Source: Microbacterium aoyamense (GTDB lineage Bacteria > Actinomycetota > Actinomycetes > Actinomycetales > Microbacteriaceae). Taken from it: a stretch of DNA of 64,000 bases. The notes beneath the pieces are model-generated. The model was not told the DNA's origin and made no database searches. It was given only the letters and a program-made list of their open reading frames with translations. The stretch covers positions 310,001 to 374,000 of the forward strand of contig NZ_JAKNUT010000004.1 in the NCBI RefSeq assembly GCF_023155855.1, written 5' to 3'. This document shows positions 40,334-49,887 of this stretch, piece after piece (within the stretch, counting starts at the first letter, position 1; the number at the start of each line of letters is the position of its first letter). Made by a program: the position numbers and the translations under genes.

Positions 40334-41533
40334 CTACGAACCGCTTTCCGACGCCTCCGAAGCGGCTTGCACGGAACCCACAAACGCATCCGCGATCGTC
40401 TGTGCGGTTTCGGCAATCTGCCAGGGTCGTGCGCCGAGTGCGGCGAGCGATGCGGCGATGGATGCGGCATCCATCGTCTCCGGCGGCGTCCACGCGACGC
40501 GGCGCAGCGTGTCTGGCGTGAGCAGGTTCTCGGTCGGCATGTGCAGTGCTTCGGCGCGCGCTTCGACGAGCGGGCGGGCAGCCTTCAGGCGCGCGTCGGC
40601 CTCGGGGTTGCGGTCGGCCCATGCGCGGGGTGGGGGCAGAGTGTCGCCACCCGACGCGCGTTCGAGGGGGAGGGATGTCTCGGCGCGACCGGCTTCGATC
40701 GCCGCCCACCACCGATCGAGCTGCGTCCGGCTCGCGCGGCCGTTGAATTCCTTCACGGCGGCCAGCGCCTGCTTCGTGGAGGGGTTCGCGAGCACGGCGG
40801 CGACGAGCGAGCGGTCCGGCACGAGACGCCCGGGCGAGACATCCTGTTCGCGCGCGTAGTCCTCGCGCGCCTGCCACAGCGCGCGCGCCACCGCGAGGGG
40901 TTTGCGTCCGCGGACCGTGTGGAGGCCGCTCAGGCGTCGCCACGGCTCCTCGCGGGCGGGCTTGGGCAGACGCTCGAGAGTCGCCTGGAACTCCTCGGCC
41001 GCGATCGTCGTCTTGCCCTGCTCGATGATTTCGGCCATGAGGATGTCCCGCACGTCCACGAGATGCTCCACGTCGAGCGCCGCGTACTCGAGCCAGGACT
41101 GCGGGAGAGGTCGTGTCGACCAGTCGGCTGCGGAATGCGCCTTCGCCAGCGTGATCCCGAGCGTGTCCTCGACGACGGCGCCGAGCCCCACGCGCTCGTG
41201 GCCAAGCAGGCGCGCGGCGAGTTCGGTGTCGAAGAGGGTGGCGGGGAGGAGGTCGAGCTCACGCAGCGAGGGGAGATCCTGGCTCGCGGCGTGCAGCACC
41301 CACTCCTCGCCGCCGATCGCCTCCTGCAGAGCGCTGAAATCGCCGATCGGCGGAGGATCGAACAGGAAGACCCCGGCGTCGCGCCGGAAGACCTGGATGA
41401 GGTAGGCGCGCTGGGAGTAGCGGAATCCCGAGGCGCGTTCGACGTCGACGGCGACCGGACCGACCCCCGCCGCCAACGCCTCGGCTGCGCGCGCGAGGCC
41501 CGCTCCGTCGGCGATGACGTCGTACTCAGTCAC
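40334..41533 (-). CDS. rnd: Ribonuclease D-like 3'-5' exonuclease with HRDC domain
   Basis: A 399-residue DEDD exonuclease family protein. The first exonuclease motif is VAVDVERASG (Asp and Glu), the second is HAASQDLPSL, and the third is YAALDVEHLVDV with the catalytic Tyr/Asp. Residues about 205-290 form an HRDC nucleic-acid-binding domain (ALWQAREDYAREQDVSPGR). It overlaps the DUF3000 stop by 8 nt, a pairing conserved in Actinobacteria. Confidence 0.93.
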   Translation of the reverse strand: MTEYDVIADGAGLARAAEALAAGVGPVAVDVERASGFRYSQRAYLIQVFRRDAGVFLFDPPPIGDFSALQEAIGGEEWVLHAASQDLPSLRELDLLPATLFDTELAARLLGHERVGLGAVVEDTLGITLAKAHSAADWSTRPLPQSWLEYAALDVEHLVDVRDILMAEIIEQGKTTIAAEEFQATLERLPKPAREEPWRRLSGLHTVRGRKPLAVARALWQAREDYAREQDVSPGRLVPDRSLVAAVLANPSTKQALAAVKEFNGRASRTQLDRWWAAIEAGRAETSLPLERASGGDTLPPPRAWADRNPEADARLKAARPLVEARAEALHMPTENLLTPDTLRRVAWTPPETMDAASIAASLAALGARPWQIAETAQTIADAFVGSVQAASEASESGS

Positions 41534-42116
41534 GCGTCGACCTGCGAGCTGCGAGCATCGCTATTCCTTCCGATCCGGGCGGCAGCCCTGCGAGCATGCA
41601 CACGAGCTCCGCCCACGCCTCGACGTGCGCCGTGAGAGCGCCGTCCGGAGACCATGATGCCCGCAGTTCGATCTGTGCGCCGTCACCTTCCGCCGCGAGC
41701 GAGCCGAAACCCTTCGAGATCGTCTTCGTCGCCGTCCCGGCCGCGGAGTGGAACGCCGCGTTGCGCGAGGCCAGGGCATCCGTCAACCACGCCCACGCGA
41801 CGTCGGCGACGAGCGGATCCACGCCGATGTCGTGTTCGAGCGGCGCCTGAGCGAAGCAGACGATGCGCCACGCGCCGCCCCATGCGGTCGGCTCCGACGG
41901 GTCGTGCAGCAGGATGAACCGCCCGGTGCCGAAGACGGAGTCCTCGGCGCCGGGCTCCGGGCGCACATCGCCCGCGAGTGCGAGGGAGGCCGGTGCGAGG
42001 CCCTCGGGAGCAGGGATCTCTCGCACCGCCAGATCGTCGCGGAACGCAGCAGCGCGCACCTCGTCGGCTGCGAGCGCGAAGGTCGCCGGAAGGGCGGGGG
42101 GAGGCATCCTGGCCAC
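41526..42116 (-). CDS. DUF3000 protein
   Basis: A 196-residue soluble protein of the actinobacterial DUF3000 family, with RFILLHDPSEPTAWGGAWRIV and WLTDALASRNAAFHSAAGTATKTISKGFG as recognisable blocks. It is translated just ahead of rnd and overlaps it by 8 nt. Function unknown. Confidence 0.92.
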   Translation of the reverse strand: MARMPPPALPATFALAADEVRAAAFRDDLAVREIPAPEGLAPASLALAGDVRPEPGAEDSVFGTGRFILLHDPSEPTAWGGAWRIVCFAQAPLEHDIGVDPLVADVAWAWLTDALASRNAAFHSAAGTATKTISKGFGSLAAEGDGAQIELRASWSPDGALTAHVEAWAELVCMLAGLPPGSEGIAMLAARRSTRD

Positions 42117-42141
42117 GCCGACAGACTAGAGTGATGCCTCG

Positions 42142-43353
42142 ATGCTCCCTCCCAGGCGCGCCGCGAACGCCGGCGCAAATCCCGGTCTCTTCGCCGGCGT
42201 CCGGGTCGCGCTCACGCTGCTGAGCGTGGCTCTCGCCGCGGCGCTCGCCCTGCTCGGCCTGACATCCGCGCGGCTGGCGCGCAAGGTGGTGACGCCCGCG
42301 CGGCGCGAGACCGATACCCGGATCCTCTCGCTCGACACCTCGGCGCAGACCATCACGCTGACCCGTACTCCCGACACGGTCCTGCCCGGAAGGTACGGGC
42401 TGTTCACGACCGGAACCGCGGAGTACATCAAGCTCGGGTCGGTGCTGGCAGAGGACGAGTCCAGCGTCAAGCGCAAGCTGCTGACCCATGTCGGCCCCAC
42501 GAGCAGTCTGGGTGCCGAGGCGGCGTTCAGCGGGTGGTACTACCAGCGAGCAGACGAACTGCACCTGCCGTTCACGCCCGAGCTCATCGGCTCCGCCGTG
42601 GGCCCGTGCCCCGCTTGGCTGTTCCCGGCGGGCGACGGCGATGTGTGGGTCATCCAGGTGCACGGTCGCGGTACGACCCGCTCCGAGTGCCTGCGGGCTG
42701 TCCCCGTCTTCACTGCACTCGGCATCACGACGCTCGTCGTGTCGTATCGCAACGACGGCGAGGCGCCGCGGAGCAGGTCCGGCACGTACGGGCTCGGCTC
42801 GACGGAATGGCGGGACGTGGATGCCGCGGTCGGCTTCGCCCGCCGTCGCGGCGCGAAGCGCGTCCTGCTCATGGGGTGGTCGATGGGCGGCGCGATCGCC
42901 CTGCAGGTGTCGCTCAACTCGGCTCACCGCGACCTCATCGCGGGACTCGTGCTGGAGTCGCCGGTCGTCGACTGGAGGATCGTCCTCGACTACCAGGCCA
43001 AGATGATGCACGTGCCGACCGCCGTCACCGACCTCGCGATCGAGGCGCTGCAGCACGACTGGGCGAACCCCGTGACGCGATCGGGTGCGTCCATCCCCTT
43101 CGACAGCCTCGACGTCGTCGCACGCGCGGCGGAGCTGCGGCATCCCATGCTCATCCTGCACAGCGACGACGACGGCTTCGTGCCGTCGGACGCTTCGCAC
43201 GATCTCGTGGTCGCACGCCCGGACCTGGTCGAGCTGCAGGTCTTCGAGGTCGCCCGGCACACGAAGCTCTGGAACTACGATCAGCAGCGCTGGAGCGACA
43301 GCATCCGCGCCTGGCTCACGAGCCGCGGCTTCGTGGCGGAAGAAGCCGCGTGA
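42142..43353 (+). CDS. Membrane-anchored alpha/beta hydrolase
   Basis: A 403-residue protein with an N-terminal membrane helix (about residues 19-43) and an alpha/beta hydrolase domain. The nucleophile elbow is GWSMGG, the acid is in HSDDDGFV, and the catalytic His is in ARHTKLWN. The oxyanion region is HGRGTTRSE. It is probably anchored with the enzyme domain outside the membrane. The substrate is unknown; peptidase or esterase activity is possible. It is divergent from DUF3000. Confidence 0.9.
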   Translation: MLPPRRAANAGANPGLFAGVRVALTLLSVALAAALALLGLTSARLARKVVTPARRETDTRILSLDTSAQTITLTRTPDTVLPGRYGLFTTGTAEYIKLGSVLAEDESSVKRKLLTHVGPTSSLGAEAAFSGWYYQRADELHLPFTPELIGSAVGPCPAWLFPAGDGDVWVIQVHGRGTTRSECLRAVPVFTALGITTLVVSYRNDGEAPRSRSGTYGLGSTEWRDVDAAVGFARRRGAKRVLLMGWSMGGAIALQVSLNSAHRDLIAGLVLESPVVDWRIVLDYQAKMMHVPTAVTDLAIEALQHDWANPVTRSGASIPFDSLDVVARAAELRHPMLILHSDDDGFVPSDASHDLVVARPDLVELQVFEVARHTKLWNYDQQRWSDSIRAWLTSRGFVAEEAA

Positions 43354-43506
43354 GAGTGCAGGTCGGTAATTGAGCCGCTGCTGATGGCGTCCCACGCACT
43401 CTTCGGCGAATCGTGATCCGACGATCTGCCATGCTTGCTCTCGTTGACGGTGAGTCACTGGGGATTACCGCACCTATTCGGTAGCGAGCAGCACTGGAGT
43501 ATGGCG

Positions 43507-45312
43507 ATGTCCGACGGCATGGTGACCGTAAATCTCGACCCTCGCGCGTCTGCCGGCGCGTCGATCTGGCGGATACCGGAGAAGATCATCGCGATAGCGG
43601 CGGGTGGACAACACAATCTGGTGCTCACCGCTGCTGGCCGGGTTCTCGCATCCGGCAGCAATCAGCGAGGTCAGGTAGAGGTTCCACCCGGCCTCAGCGA
43701 CGTCGTCGCCATTGCTGCGGGATACGCCCACAGTCTTGCTCTGCGTCGCGACGGAACCGTGACCGCGTGGGGTAACAACACCCGCGGCGCAACCGACGTC
43801 CCGGAGGGTCTGACCGATGTTGTCGCAATATCGGGGGGTGGGGGCCACTCGCTCGCCGTTCGCCGGGACGGAACGGTCGTCGTCTGGGGTCAACTTGGGC
43901 GCGGCGACATCGAACCGCCGGCGGCGACGGGTGCGGCGATCAGCGTATCCTCCGGTTGGGAGTGCTGCTTCGCGATCCAAGAGAACGGTGAGGTCGTTGC
44001 GTGGGGTGAGACCCAGTTGGGCTCACCGAGGATGCCCGCAGGACTGACCGGCGTCGTCTCCATCGACGGTGGCGGCGGGCCTGGGCCGGGCTGGGTTGCG
44101 GCAAGAGATGACGGCTCGGTTCTTGCTGGAAGTTTGTATGACGACCCCCCCGCGCACCTTCTCTACGACGTCGACGAGGTGTCTGCAGGTGAGATGCACG
44201 CGGTAGCCCGCCGGCGAGACGGAACAGTCGTGGGTTGGGGTTCCAGTCCAGTGCGGCACACCGTACCCGCGGGTCTTCGACAAGTCACATCGCTGTCCGC
44301 AGGAAACGACCACTCGCTTGCGCTTCGCACAGACGGGACTGTCGTCGCGTGGGGGAAGAATGGATACCAGCAACTTCTGGGCCCACACGGCACCACTGCT
44401 GAGTTCGTCGAGTGGAGCACTGACGGCTACTACCTCCCATCAATCGCGGACCCAACTGACCCCTACGCAGCTGAATACGGGGAGCGGAATCCCCGGGGTG
44501 GCCACGGCACGCTGGGGAGTTCGCAGGAGAGTTTCGACCAATTCGTTCGTCGACGGCTCAAGGAGCGCCCCCGGCCAGCTGGGCCGGACACGATGACTCC
44601 TCGCTATTGGGTGGGCGCGGGCGAGGTGCTTCTCGATCTCCTTCTTGCCGCCACCAACCCGTCGAATAGCGACGAGGTGCTCGCCACGATTCACGCGGCT
44701 GTCGAGCGAGGGGATTCGGTCGCTGGGGTGGCCAATCAGGTTCTGGAGTTGTGGGCGTCCAAGGCCGCGAGTGGGGACACCACCAGCCTCAGCGACGTCG
44801 TGACAGACGAGTTCGCGCCAATGATCGTCAAGGCGTATCGGCGGCTCACGCTTCTCTATGTGGGAGCCGCGGACGCAGATCGATTCGCAATCCTCGATGC
44901 GACTTTGTCCGAGCAGATGGGTGGCGTCGACGACCTCCCCGCGGTGCTGAAGGTCATGCTGACTGCGGGCCTGAAGGACCTCGATGGCGTATCGGACCGT
45001 GTCGGCGAAGGCGCCGCCCCCGTCACCGCGACGGCCTCGAAGCCCAGCGGCGGTTGCTACGTGGCTACTGCTGTGTACGGCGCTTACGACTGTCCTGAGG
45101 TCTGGGTCCTTCGCCGGTTCCGTGACGGCTGGCTCGCGACCACGTCGTGTGGCCGCTGGTTCATCCGGGTCTACTACAGATCGAGCCCACGCCTGGTTCA
45201 GTACATCGGCGGCTATCCGCGGCTCGCACGAGCCATTCGTTCCGTGCTCAACCGTTTCGTCGCAATGTTGCGGCGGGCGGGGTATGAGAACACCCCGTAC
45301 TCTGACCGGTGA
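43507..45312 (+). CDS. RCC1-repeat beta-propeller protein with C-terminal CFI-box domain
   Basis: About 601 residues. Residues 25-310 are RCC1-type repeats, each with a variant of HSLALRxDGTVxAWGxNxxGxxxVP. A helical middle region follows, and the last 85 residues form a CFI-box-CTERM-type domain (GGCYVATAVYGAYDCPEVWVLRRFRD). No signal peptide is obvious. The ATG at 43507 has GGAG 7 nt upstream; 43501 and a TTG at 43435 are alternatives. Base composition is visibly lower in G+C than its neighbours, which suggests horizontal acquisition. Function unknown; a protein-interaction role is inferred from the propeller. Confidence 0.85.
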   Translation: MSDGMVTVNLDPRASAGASIWRIPEKIIAIAAGGQHNLVLTAAGRVLASGSNQRGQVEVPPGLSDVVAIAAGYAHSLALRRDGTVTAWGNNTRGATDVPEGLTDVVAISGGGGHSLAVRRDGTVVVWGQLGRGDIEPPAATGAAISVSSGWECCFAIQENGEVVAWGETQLGSPRMPAGLTGVVSIDGGGGPGPGWVAARDDGSVLAGSLYDDPPAHLLYDVDEVSAGEMHAVARRRDGTVVGWGSSPVRHTVPAGLRQVTSLSAGNDHSLALRTDGTVVAWGKNGYQQLLGPHGTTAEFVEWSTDGYYLPSIADPTDPYAAEYGERNPRGGHGTLGSSQESFDQFVRRRLKERPRPAGPDTMTPRYWVGAGEVLLDLLLAATNPSNSDEVLATIHAAVERGDSVAGVANQVLELWASKAASGDTTSLSDVVTDEFAPMIVKAYRRLTLLYVGAADADRFAILDATLSEQMGGVDDLPAVLKVMLTAGLKDLDGVSDRVGEGAAPVTATASKPSGGCYVATAVYGAYDCPEVWVLRRFRDGWLATTSCGRWFIRVYYRSSPRLVQYIGGYPRLARAIRSVLNRFVAMLRRAGYENTPYSDR

Positions 45313-45329
45313 CGGCCCCGCGCTGTCCG

Positions 45330-45761
45330 CTATTCCGCGCGCTTCGCGCGGACCTGGCGCTTGGCGCGGGCGAGCATGCCCGTCATGCCCGAGATGCGCA
45401 GCGGCGACACGGCGCGCGTGAGGCCGATGCTCTGCGGGTAGTCGTCGGGGATCGCCAGCACTTCGTCGGCCGTGAGACCGGAGATGCCCTGCACCAGGAT
45501 GCTGGCGAATCCGCGCGTCGTGGGCGCCTCGGCCGGAGCGGTCGCGTGCATCGCCACGACGTCATCGGCATCGACGTCGACCACGATGTAGACAGGGGAC
45601 TGGCACTCCACGACACGTTCGCACAGCTCGGGATGCCCCTCGTACTCGGCGGGGATCGCGGGCAGCTCGTGCGAGAACTCGAGCAGCAGCTGCAGCCGGT
45701 CGGGTTCGTCGAGCTCGAGGAACTCGTCGCGGATCTCGGCGAGCTTGTCTGGGAGGGTCAC
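45330..45761 (-). CDS. sufE: SufE family sulfur acceptor
   Basis: A 143-residue SufE-like protein that accepts persulfide sulfur from a cysteine desulfurase for iron-sulfur cluster assembly. The active cysteine lies in RVVECQSPVYI, and the C-terminal GLTRAVSPLRISGMTGML is typical. It follows the rhodanese gene by 21 nt on the same strand, so the two probably act together in sulfur handling. Confidence 0.94.
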   Translation of the reverse strand: MTLPDKLAEIRDEFLELDEPDRLQLLLEFSHELPAIPAEYEGHPELCERVVECQSPVYIVVDVDADDVVAMHATAPAEAPTTRGFASILVQGISGLTADEVLAIPDDYPQSIGLTRAVSPLRISGMTGMLARAKRQVRAKRAE

Positions 45762-45782
45762 CCTGCCGATTCTCCCACGCCG

Positions 45783-46685
45783 TCAGCGCGCGGGAACCTC
45801 GCCCGGCTCGGAGCCGGTCACGATCGGCACGCGCACCGCGCTGCCCCATTCCGTCCACGAGCCGTCGTAGTTGCGGACGTTCTCGAAGCCGAGCAGGTGG
45901 TTGAGGACGAACCACGTGTGGCTCGACCGCTCGCCGATGCGGCAGTACGCGATGATCTCGTCGCCGTCCTTCAGGCCCTTCTCTTCGCGGTAGATCGCGT
46001 CGAGCTCCGCGCGCGTCTTGAAGCCGCCGTCCTCGGCCACGGCGCGCGCCCACGGCACGCTCTGCGCCGACGGGATGTGCCCTGCACGCAGCGTTCCCTC
46101 CTCGGGGTAGGCGGGGGCCGTCGTGCGCTCTCCGCTGTACTCCTCTGGCGAGCGCACGTCGATGAGCGGGTTGCCGAGGTGCGCGAGGACGTCCTCCTTG
46201 TACGCACGCAGCACGGTGTCGTCTCGCTCGACGACGGGGTACTCGGTGGATGCCGGGGCCGAAGCATCCGTCGTCAGGGGACGCCCCTCGGCGATCCACT
46301 TGTCCCGTCCGCCGTCGAGCAGCCGCACGTCTTCGTGGCCGAAGAGCGAGAAGACCCACAGGGCGTACGCGGCCCACCAGTTGTTCTTGTCGCCGTAGAT
46401 GACGACCGTGTCGTCGCGCGAGATGCCTTTGCGACTCAGGAGCTTCGCGAAGCCCGCGCCGTCGACGTAGTCGCGCACGACGGGGTCGTTGAGCTCGGTG
46501 TGCCAGTCGACCTTGACGGCGCCCGGGATGTGACCCGTCTCGTACAGCAGCACGTCCTCGTCGGATTCCACGACCACCAGACCGGGCTGTCCCAGGCGGG
46601 CTTCGAGCCATTCGCCCGTCACGAGCCGGCCGGGCTCGGAGTATTCGGCGAACTTGGGGGACGACGTGTCGAACTCGACGGACAT
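45783..46685 (-). CDS. sseA: Thiosulfate/3-mercaptopyruvate sulfurtransferase (tandem rhodanese)
   Basis: A 300-residue protein with two rhodanese domains. The N-terminal domain is inactive (no Cys loop; [16 protein letters not shown]). The C-terminal domain has the active loop with its nucleophile in [13 protein letters not shown]. Start MSVEFDTSS, with GAGGAG upstream. It precedes sufE in a probable two-gene operon and is divergent from zapE. Confidence 0.94.
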   Translation of the reverse strand: MSVEFDTSSPKFAEYSEPGRLVTGEWLEARLGQPGLVVVESDEDVLLYETGHIPGAVKVDWHTELNDPVVRDYVDGAGFAKLLSRKGISRDDTVVIYGDKNNWWAAYALWVFSLFGHEDVRLLDGGRDKWIAEGRPLTTDASAPASTEYPVVERDDTVLRAYKEDVLAHLGNPLIDVRSPEEYSGERTTAPAYPEEGTLRAGHIPSAQSVPWARAVAEDGGFKTRAELDAIYREEKGLKDGDEIIAYCRIGERSSHTWFVLNHLLGFENVRNYDGSWTEWGSAVRVPIVTGSEPGEVPAR

Positions 46686-46802
46686 GGATGCTCCTCGGGT
46701 CGGGGTGGCATGCGTGACGGCATAGGGTTGTAGCGCTCCTCCGAGCCTAGATTCGTCCGCGGCGGAGGGCGCCGAAACCGTCAGACTGTTACGAGGATCC
46801 GC

Positions 46803-47825
46803 ATGGCCCCGACCGGCATCGTCCACCTCGCCGAGCGCGCACCACAGCTCTCCGGCGCCGAGATGGTCGCCGCGCTCGTACCGCCGCCGCAGTTCCGGGA
46901 CGCGACGTTCGAGACCTATCGGGCGGATGCCGCCTATCCCTCGCAGCAGGCGGCGAAGGACACGCTGATGGCGTTCTGCGGCGTCGGCGCGCCGGCGGCG
47001 CGCGGAGGGCTGTTCAAGCGCGCCAAGCGCGGGCCCGAGATCAAGCCGGGCGTCTACCTCGACGGCGGCTTCGGCGTCGGGAAGACCCACCTTCTCGCGT
47101 CTGTTTATCACGCACTTCCCGCGCGACGGAAGTACTTCGGCTCGTTCATCGAGTACACGGCGCTCGTGGGTGCGATGGGCTACAAGAACACCGTCGACCT
47201 GTTCCGCGGCGCGGACCTCCTCTGCATCGACGAATTCGAGCTCGACGACCCCGGCGACACGATGGTCATGACGCGACTGCTCGCCGAGCTCGTGGCATCC
47301 GGCACCCGACTCGCCGCGACATCCAACACTCCGCCCAACGCGCTCGGCGAGGGCCGCTTCGCCGCGCAGGACTTCCTGCGCGAGATCCACGCGATGTCGG
47401 CGAGCTTCGAGACGCTCCGCATCGACGGCACCGACTACCGTCAGCGCGCCGTCGACGGGCACGCGGTCTCACTGTCGGTGGCCGAGTACGAAGCGGCGAC
47501 GGCGGATGCCGCCACAGCGGGCCTCGCATCCGACGACGACTTCGACGCGCTCGTCGCCCATCTCGCGCACGTGCATCCCTCGCGGTACATCCGCCTCATC
47601 GAGGGCCTCGCCCAGGTCGGCCTGCGGGATGTGACCGCCTTCACCGATCAGTCGGCAGCCCTGCGCTTCGTCGCGTTCGTCGACCGCGTGTACGACGCAC
47701 AGCTGCCGATCCGGGCGACCGGCCTGACCCTGGACCGCGTGTTCCCCGACGAGATGCTCGGCGGCGGCTACCGCAAGAAGTACCTGCGCGCCATCTCGCG
47801 CCTCGTCGCGTCAACGCTCTCCTGA
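46803..47825 (+). CDS. zapE: Cell division protein ZapE (AFG1-like ATPase)
   Basis: A 340-residue AAA-type ATPase of the AFG1/ZapE family. The Walker A motif is [12 protein letters not shown], Walker B is [14 protein letters not shown], sensor-1 is [16 protein letters not shown], and the C-terminal part contains DYRQRAVDG. In proteobacteria ZapE acts on FtsZ rings; the actinobacterial role is inferred by homology. ATG start. Confidence 0.93.
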   Translation: MAPTGIVHLAERAPQLSGAEMVAALVPPPQFRDATFETYRADAAYPSQQAAKDTLMAFCGVGAPAARGGLFKRAKRGPEIKPGVYLDGGFGVGKTHLLASVYHALPARRKYFGSFIEYTALVGAMGYKNTVDLFRGADLLCIDEFELDDPGDTMVMTRLLAELVASGTRLAATSNTPPNALGEGRFAAQDFLREIHAMSASFETLRIDGTDYRQRAVDGHAVSLSVAEYEAATADAATAGLASDDDFDALVAHLAHVHPSRYIRLIEGLAQVGLRDVTAFTDQSAALRFVAFVDRVYDAQLPIRATGLTLDRVFPDEMLGGGYRKKYLRAISRLVASTLS

Positions 47826-48015
47826 CGGTTGACGGATGCTTCGAGGCATCCCGAAACCTGATGTTTACCTGAGACGGGTCCGTGTAACCGACCCGAAACA
47901 CGACCCGCACGGCGCTCGAAACCCTCGCTCGCGACACTGGGGACACCCGAGAGAGTCGCACCCGATTCCGATTCCTCGGGACCTTGAGTAACACGACACA
48001 TGGATGAGGAATCTC
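47826..48015 (+). promoter_or_regulatory. amt upstream region with GlnR-type box
   Basis: GTAAC-n6-GAAAC is perfect at 47884-47899, continued by a weaker second pair (CGCAC at 47906-47910 and GAAAC at 47918-47922, spacing n7). This matches the actinobacterial GlnR consensus and resembles the site before glnA. It lies about 120-130 nt before the amt start. The rest of the gap shows no gene. Confidence 0.72.
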
Positions 48016-49242
48016 ATGGATAGCGGAAATCTCGCCTGGTCCGTCGCTGCGACGGCGCTGGTGCTCTTTATGACGCCCGGCGTGGCGTTCTTCTACGGTG
48101 GGCTCGTCAAGGCGAAGAGCGTCGTCAGCATGATGATGATGAGCTTCGGCGCGCTCGGGCTCGTCAGCGTTCTGTGGATCCTCTACGGGTTCAACATGAG
48201 CGCCGTCGAGTCGCCCTGGGCGTTCGCGGGCAACCCCTTCTCGGACTTCGGCCTCGCCGGCGCCGACAGCGACACGCTGGTCGGTGTCGCCTACGGTGCG
48301 ACGTTCGCGATCATCACCGTCGCGCTCATCTCGGGTGCGATCGCCGACCGCGCCAAGTTCGGCGCCTGGATGATCTTCGCCGGTCTGTTCGCGACGCTCG
48401 TCTACTTCCCCGTCGCTGCGTGGGTCTGGGGTGGCGGCTGGGTCTACAGCCTCGGTGAGACGTTCGGCTTCTCCACCAACGTCATCGACTACGCCGGTGG
48501 AACCGCGGTCCACATCAACGCGGGTGCAGCGGCGCTGGCCCTCGCGATCGTCCTCGGCAAGCGCATCGGCTTCCAGAAGGGCGTCCACAAGCCGCACAAC
48601 GTGCCGCTCGTCCTGCTCGGCGCTGCGATCCTGTGGTTCGGCTGGTTCGGCTTCAACGCCGGCGCAGAGGGCACGTTCGGCCTCCTCGGCACCGAGGACT
48701 CGACGGTCGGCCTCATCGTCATCAACACGATCGGCGCGACGGCCGCGGCCATCATCGGCTGGCTCATCATCGAGAAGATCAAGGACGGCAAGGCCACGTC
48801 CGTCGGCGCCGCATCGGGTGCCGTCGCCGGTCTCGTCGCGATCACCCCGGCCTGCGCCAACCTGACCCCCGGCTGGTCGCTCCTGCTCGGTGTCGTCGCC
48901 GGTGTCGTCTGCGCCCTCGCGGTCGAGCTCAAGTGGAAGCTCGGCTTCGACGACTCGCTCGATGTCGTGGGCGTCCACCTCGTCGGTGGCCTCATCGGTA
49001 CCCTCTACCTCGGCTTCTTCGCGACGGGCACGGGCCTCTTCCTCGGCGGTGGCTGGGAGCAGATCGTCCTGCAGCTGATCGCCGCGGTCGGCGTCATGGT
49101 CTACTCCTTCGTCGTCGCCCTCGTGCTGGGCTTCGCGATCGAGAAGACGATCGGCTTCCGCGTCAAGAACGAGGACGAGATCGCCGGTGTCGACACGGCT
49201 GTGCACGGCGAAGAGGGCTATGCCCTCGCAGAGCAGGCCTGA
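48016..49242 (+). CDS. amt: Ammonium transporter
   Basis: A 408-residue Amt/MEP/Rh channel with about 11 membrane helices. Family motifs are FYGGLVKAKSVVSMMMMSF, VWGGGWVYSLG, DYAGGTAVHINAGAAALA, and GWFGFNAGAEGT; the conserved pore histidines lie in VHINAG and VGVHLVGG. The ATG at 48016 has GAGGA 5 nt upstream; ATG 48004 is an alternative. No glnK or glnD follows, unlike many amt operons. Likely induced under nitrogen limitation through the GlnR box. Confidence 0.95.
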   Translation: MDSGNLAWSVAATALVLFMTPGVAFFYGGLVKAKSVVSMMMMSFGALGLVSVLWILYGFNMSAVESPWAFAGNPFSDFGLAGADSDTLVGVAYGATFAIITVALISGAIADRAKFGAWMIFAGLFATLVYFPVAAWVWGGGWVYSLGETFGFSTNVIDYAGGTAVHINAGAAALALAIVLGKRIGFQKGVHKPHNVPLVLLGAAILWFGWFGFNAGAEGTFGLLGTEDSTVGLIVINTIGATAAAIIGWLIIEKIKDGKATSVGAASGAVAGLVAITPACANLTPGWSLLLGVVAGVVCALAVELKWKLGFDDSLDVVGVHLVGGLIGTLYLGFFATGTGLFLGGGWEQIVLQLIAAVGVMVYSFVVALVLGFAIEKTIGFRVKNEDEIAGVDTAVHGEEGYALAEQA

Positions 49243-49265
49243 CCCGCAGTCATACACACAGCAGC

Positions 49266-49303
49266 CCGGAGGGGCGTCGCGAGCGATCGCGGCGCCCCTC
49301 CGG
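49266..49303 (+). terminator. Terminator after amt
   Basis: Perfect 11-bp arms (CCGGAGGGGCG and complement) with a 16-nt loop, 24 nt after the amt stop. Confidence 0.75.
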
Positions 49304-49326
49304 CGCGTCTGTGGCAGGGTGGCTTC

Positions 49327-49821
49327 GTGAGCGTTCTGGGAGCCCTGAAGAGCCTGTTCCGACCGACGACGCCCGTCGTGCGCCAAGAACGACCCGGTCA
49401 GGCCGGCACGGCCGAGACGATCGAGATCGACCCACCGGGACCCCACGGTCTCAAGATCTCGTATGCGCCGTCGATGGACGGGGATCCGGATGCCGGCGAG
49501 GTCGTGTGGACCTGGGTTCCGTATGCCGAGCACGACGGCCGCGGAAAGGACCGCCCCGTGCTCGTGATCGGGCGGGCGTCGGCGGAGCGCGTCTACGTCG
49601 TGCGGCTCACGTCGAAGTCGCACGACGGCGACCGCGACTTCCTGTCGATCGGCTCGGGGGAGTGGGATGCCCAGGGCAGGCCGTCGTGGGTCGACATCGA
49701 GCAGCTCTACAGCGTGCACGTCGACGGAATGCGCCGTGAGGCATCCGTCCTCGATCTGGAACGCTTCGTCCGTGTGGCCGACGCCCTGCACAAGCGCTAC
49801 GGGTGGCCCGTCGGCAACTGA
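49327..49821 (+). CDS. PemK/MazF-like domain protein
   Basis: A 164-residue protein whose central part (GEVVWTWVPYAEHDGRGKDRPVLVIGR) matches the beta-barrel core of PemK/MazF proteins, with the RPVLVIG strand and the downstream LTSKSHDGDRDFLSIGSG. It is longer than typical MazF toxins, with an N-terminal extension of about 55 residues, and no antitoxin gene is beside it. Many Actinobacteria have this orphan form. It may have a nuclease or RNA-binding role, but toxin activity is not supported by context. Confidence 0.82.
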   Translation: MSVLGALKSLFRPTTPVVRQERPGQAGTAETIEIDPPGPHGLKISYAPSMDGDPDAGEVVWTWVPYAEHDGRGKDRPVLVIGRASAERVYVVRLTSKSHDGDRDFLSIGSGEWDAQGRPSWVDIEQLYSVHVDGMRREASVLDLERFVRVADALHKRYGWPVGN

Positions 49822-49887
49822 CCCTCGCGCAGGTCGGCTGGGTCTGCCATCCTGCTGATCAGCACCGCCGTCAGCGAAGGAGCAGTC

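Noticed and set aside
49327..49821. Toxin-antitoxin module
   Set aside because: Only a MazF-like protein; neither neighbour (amt, a four-helix membrane protein) is an antitoxin.
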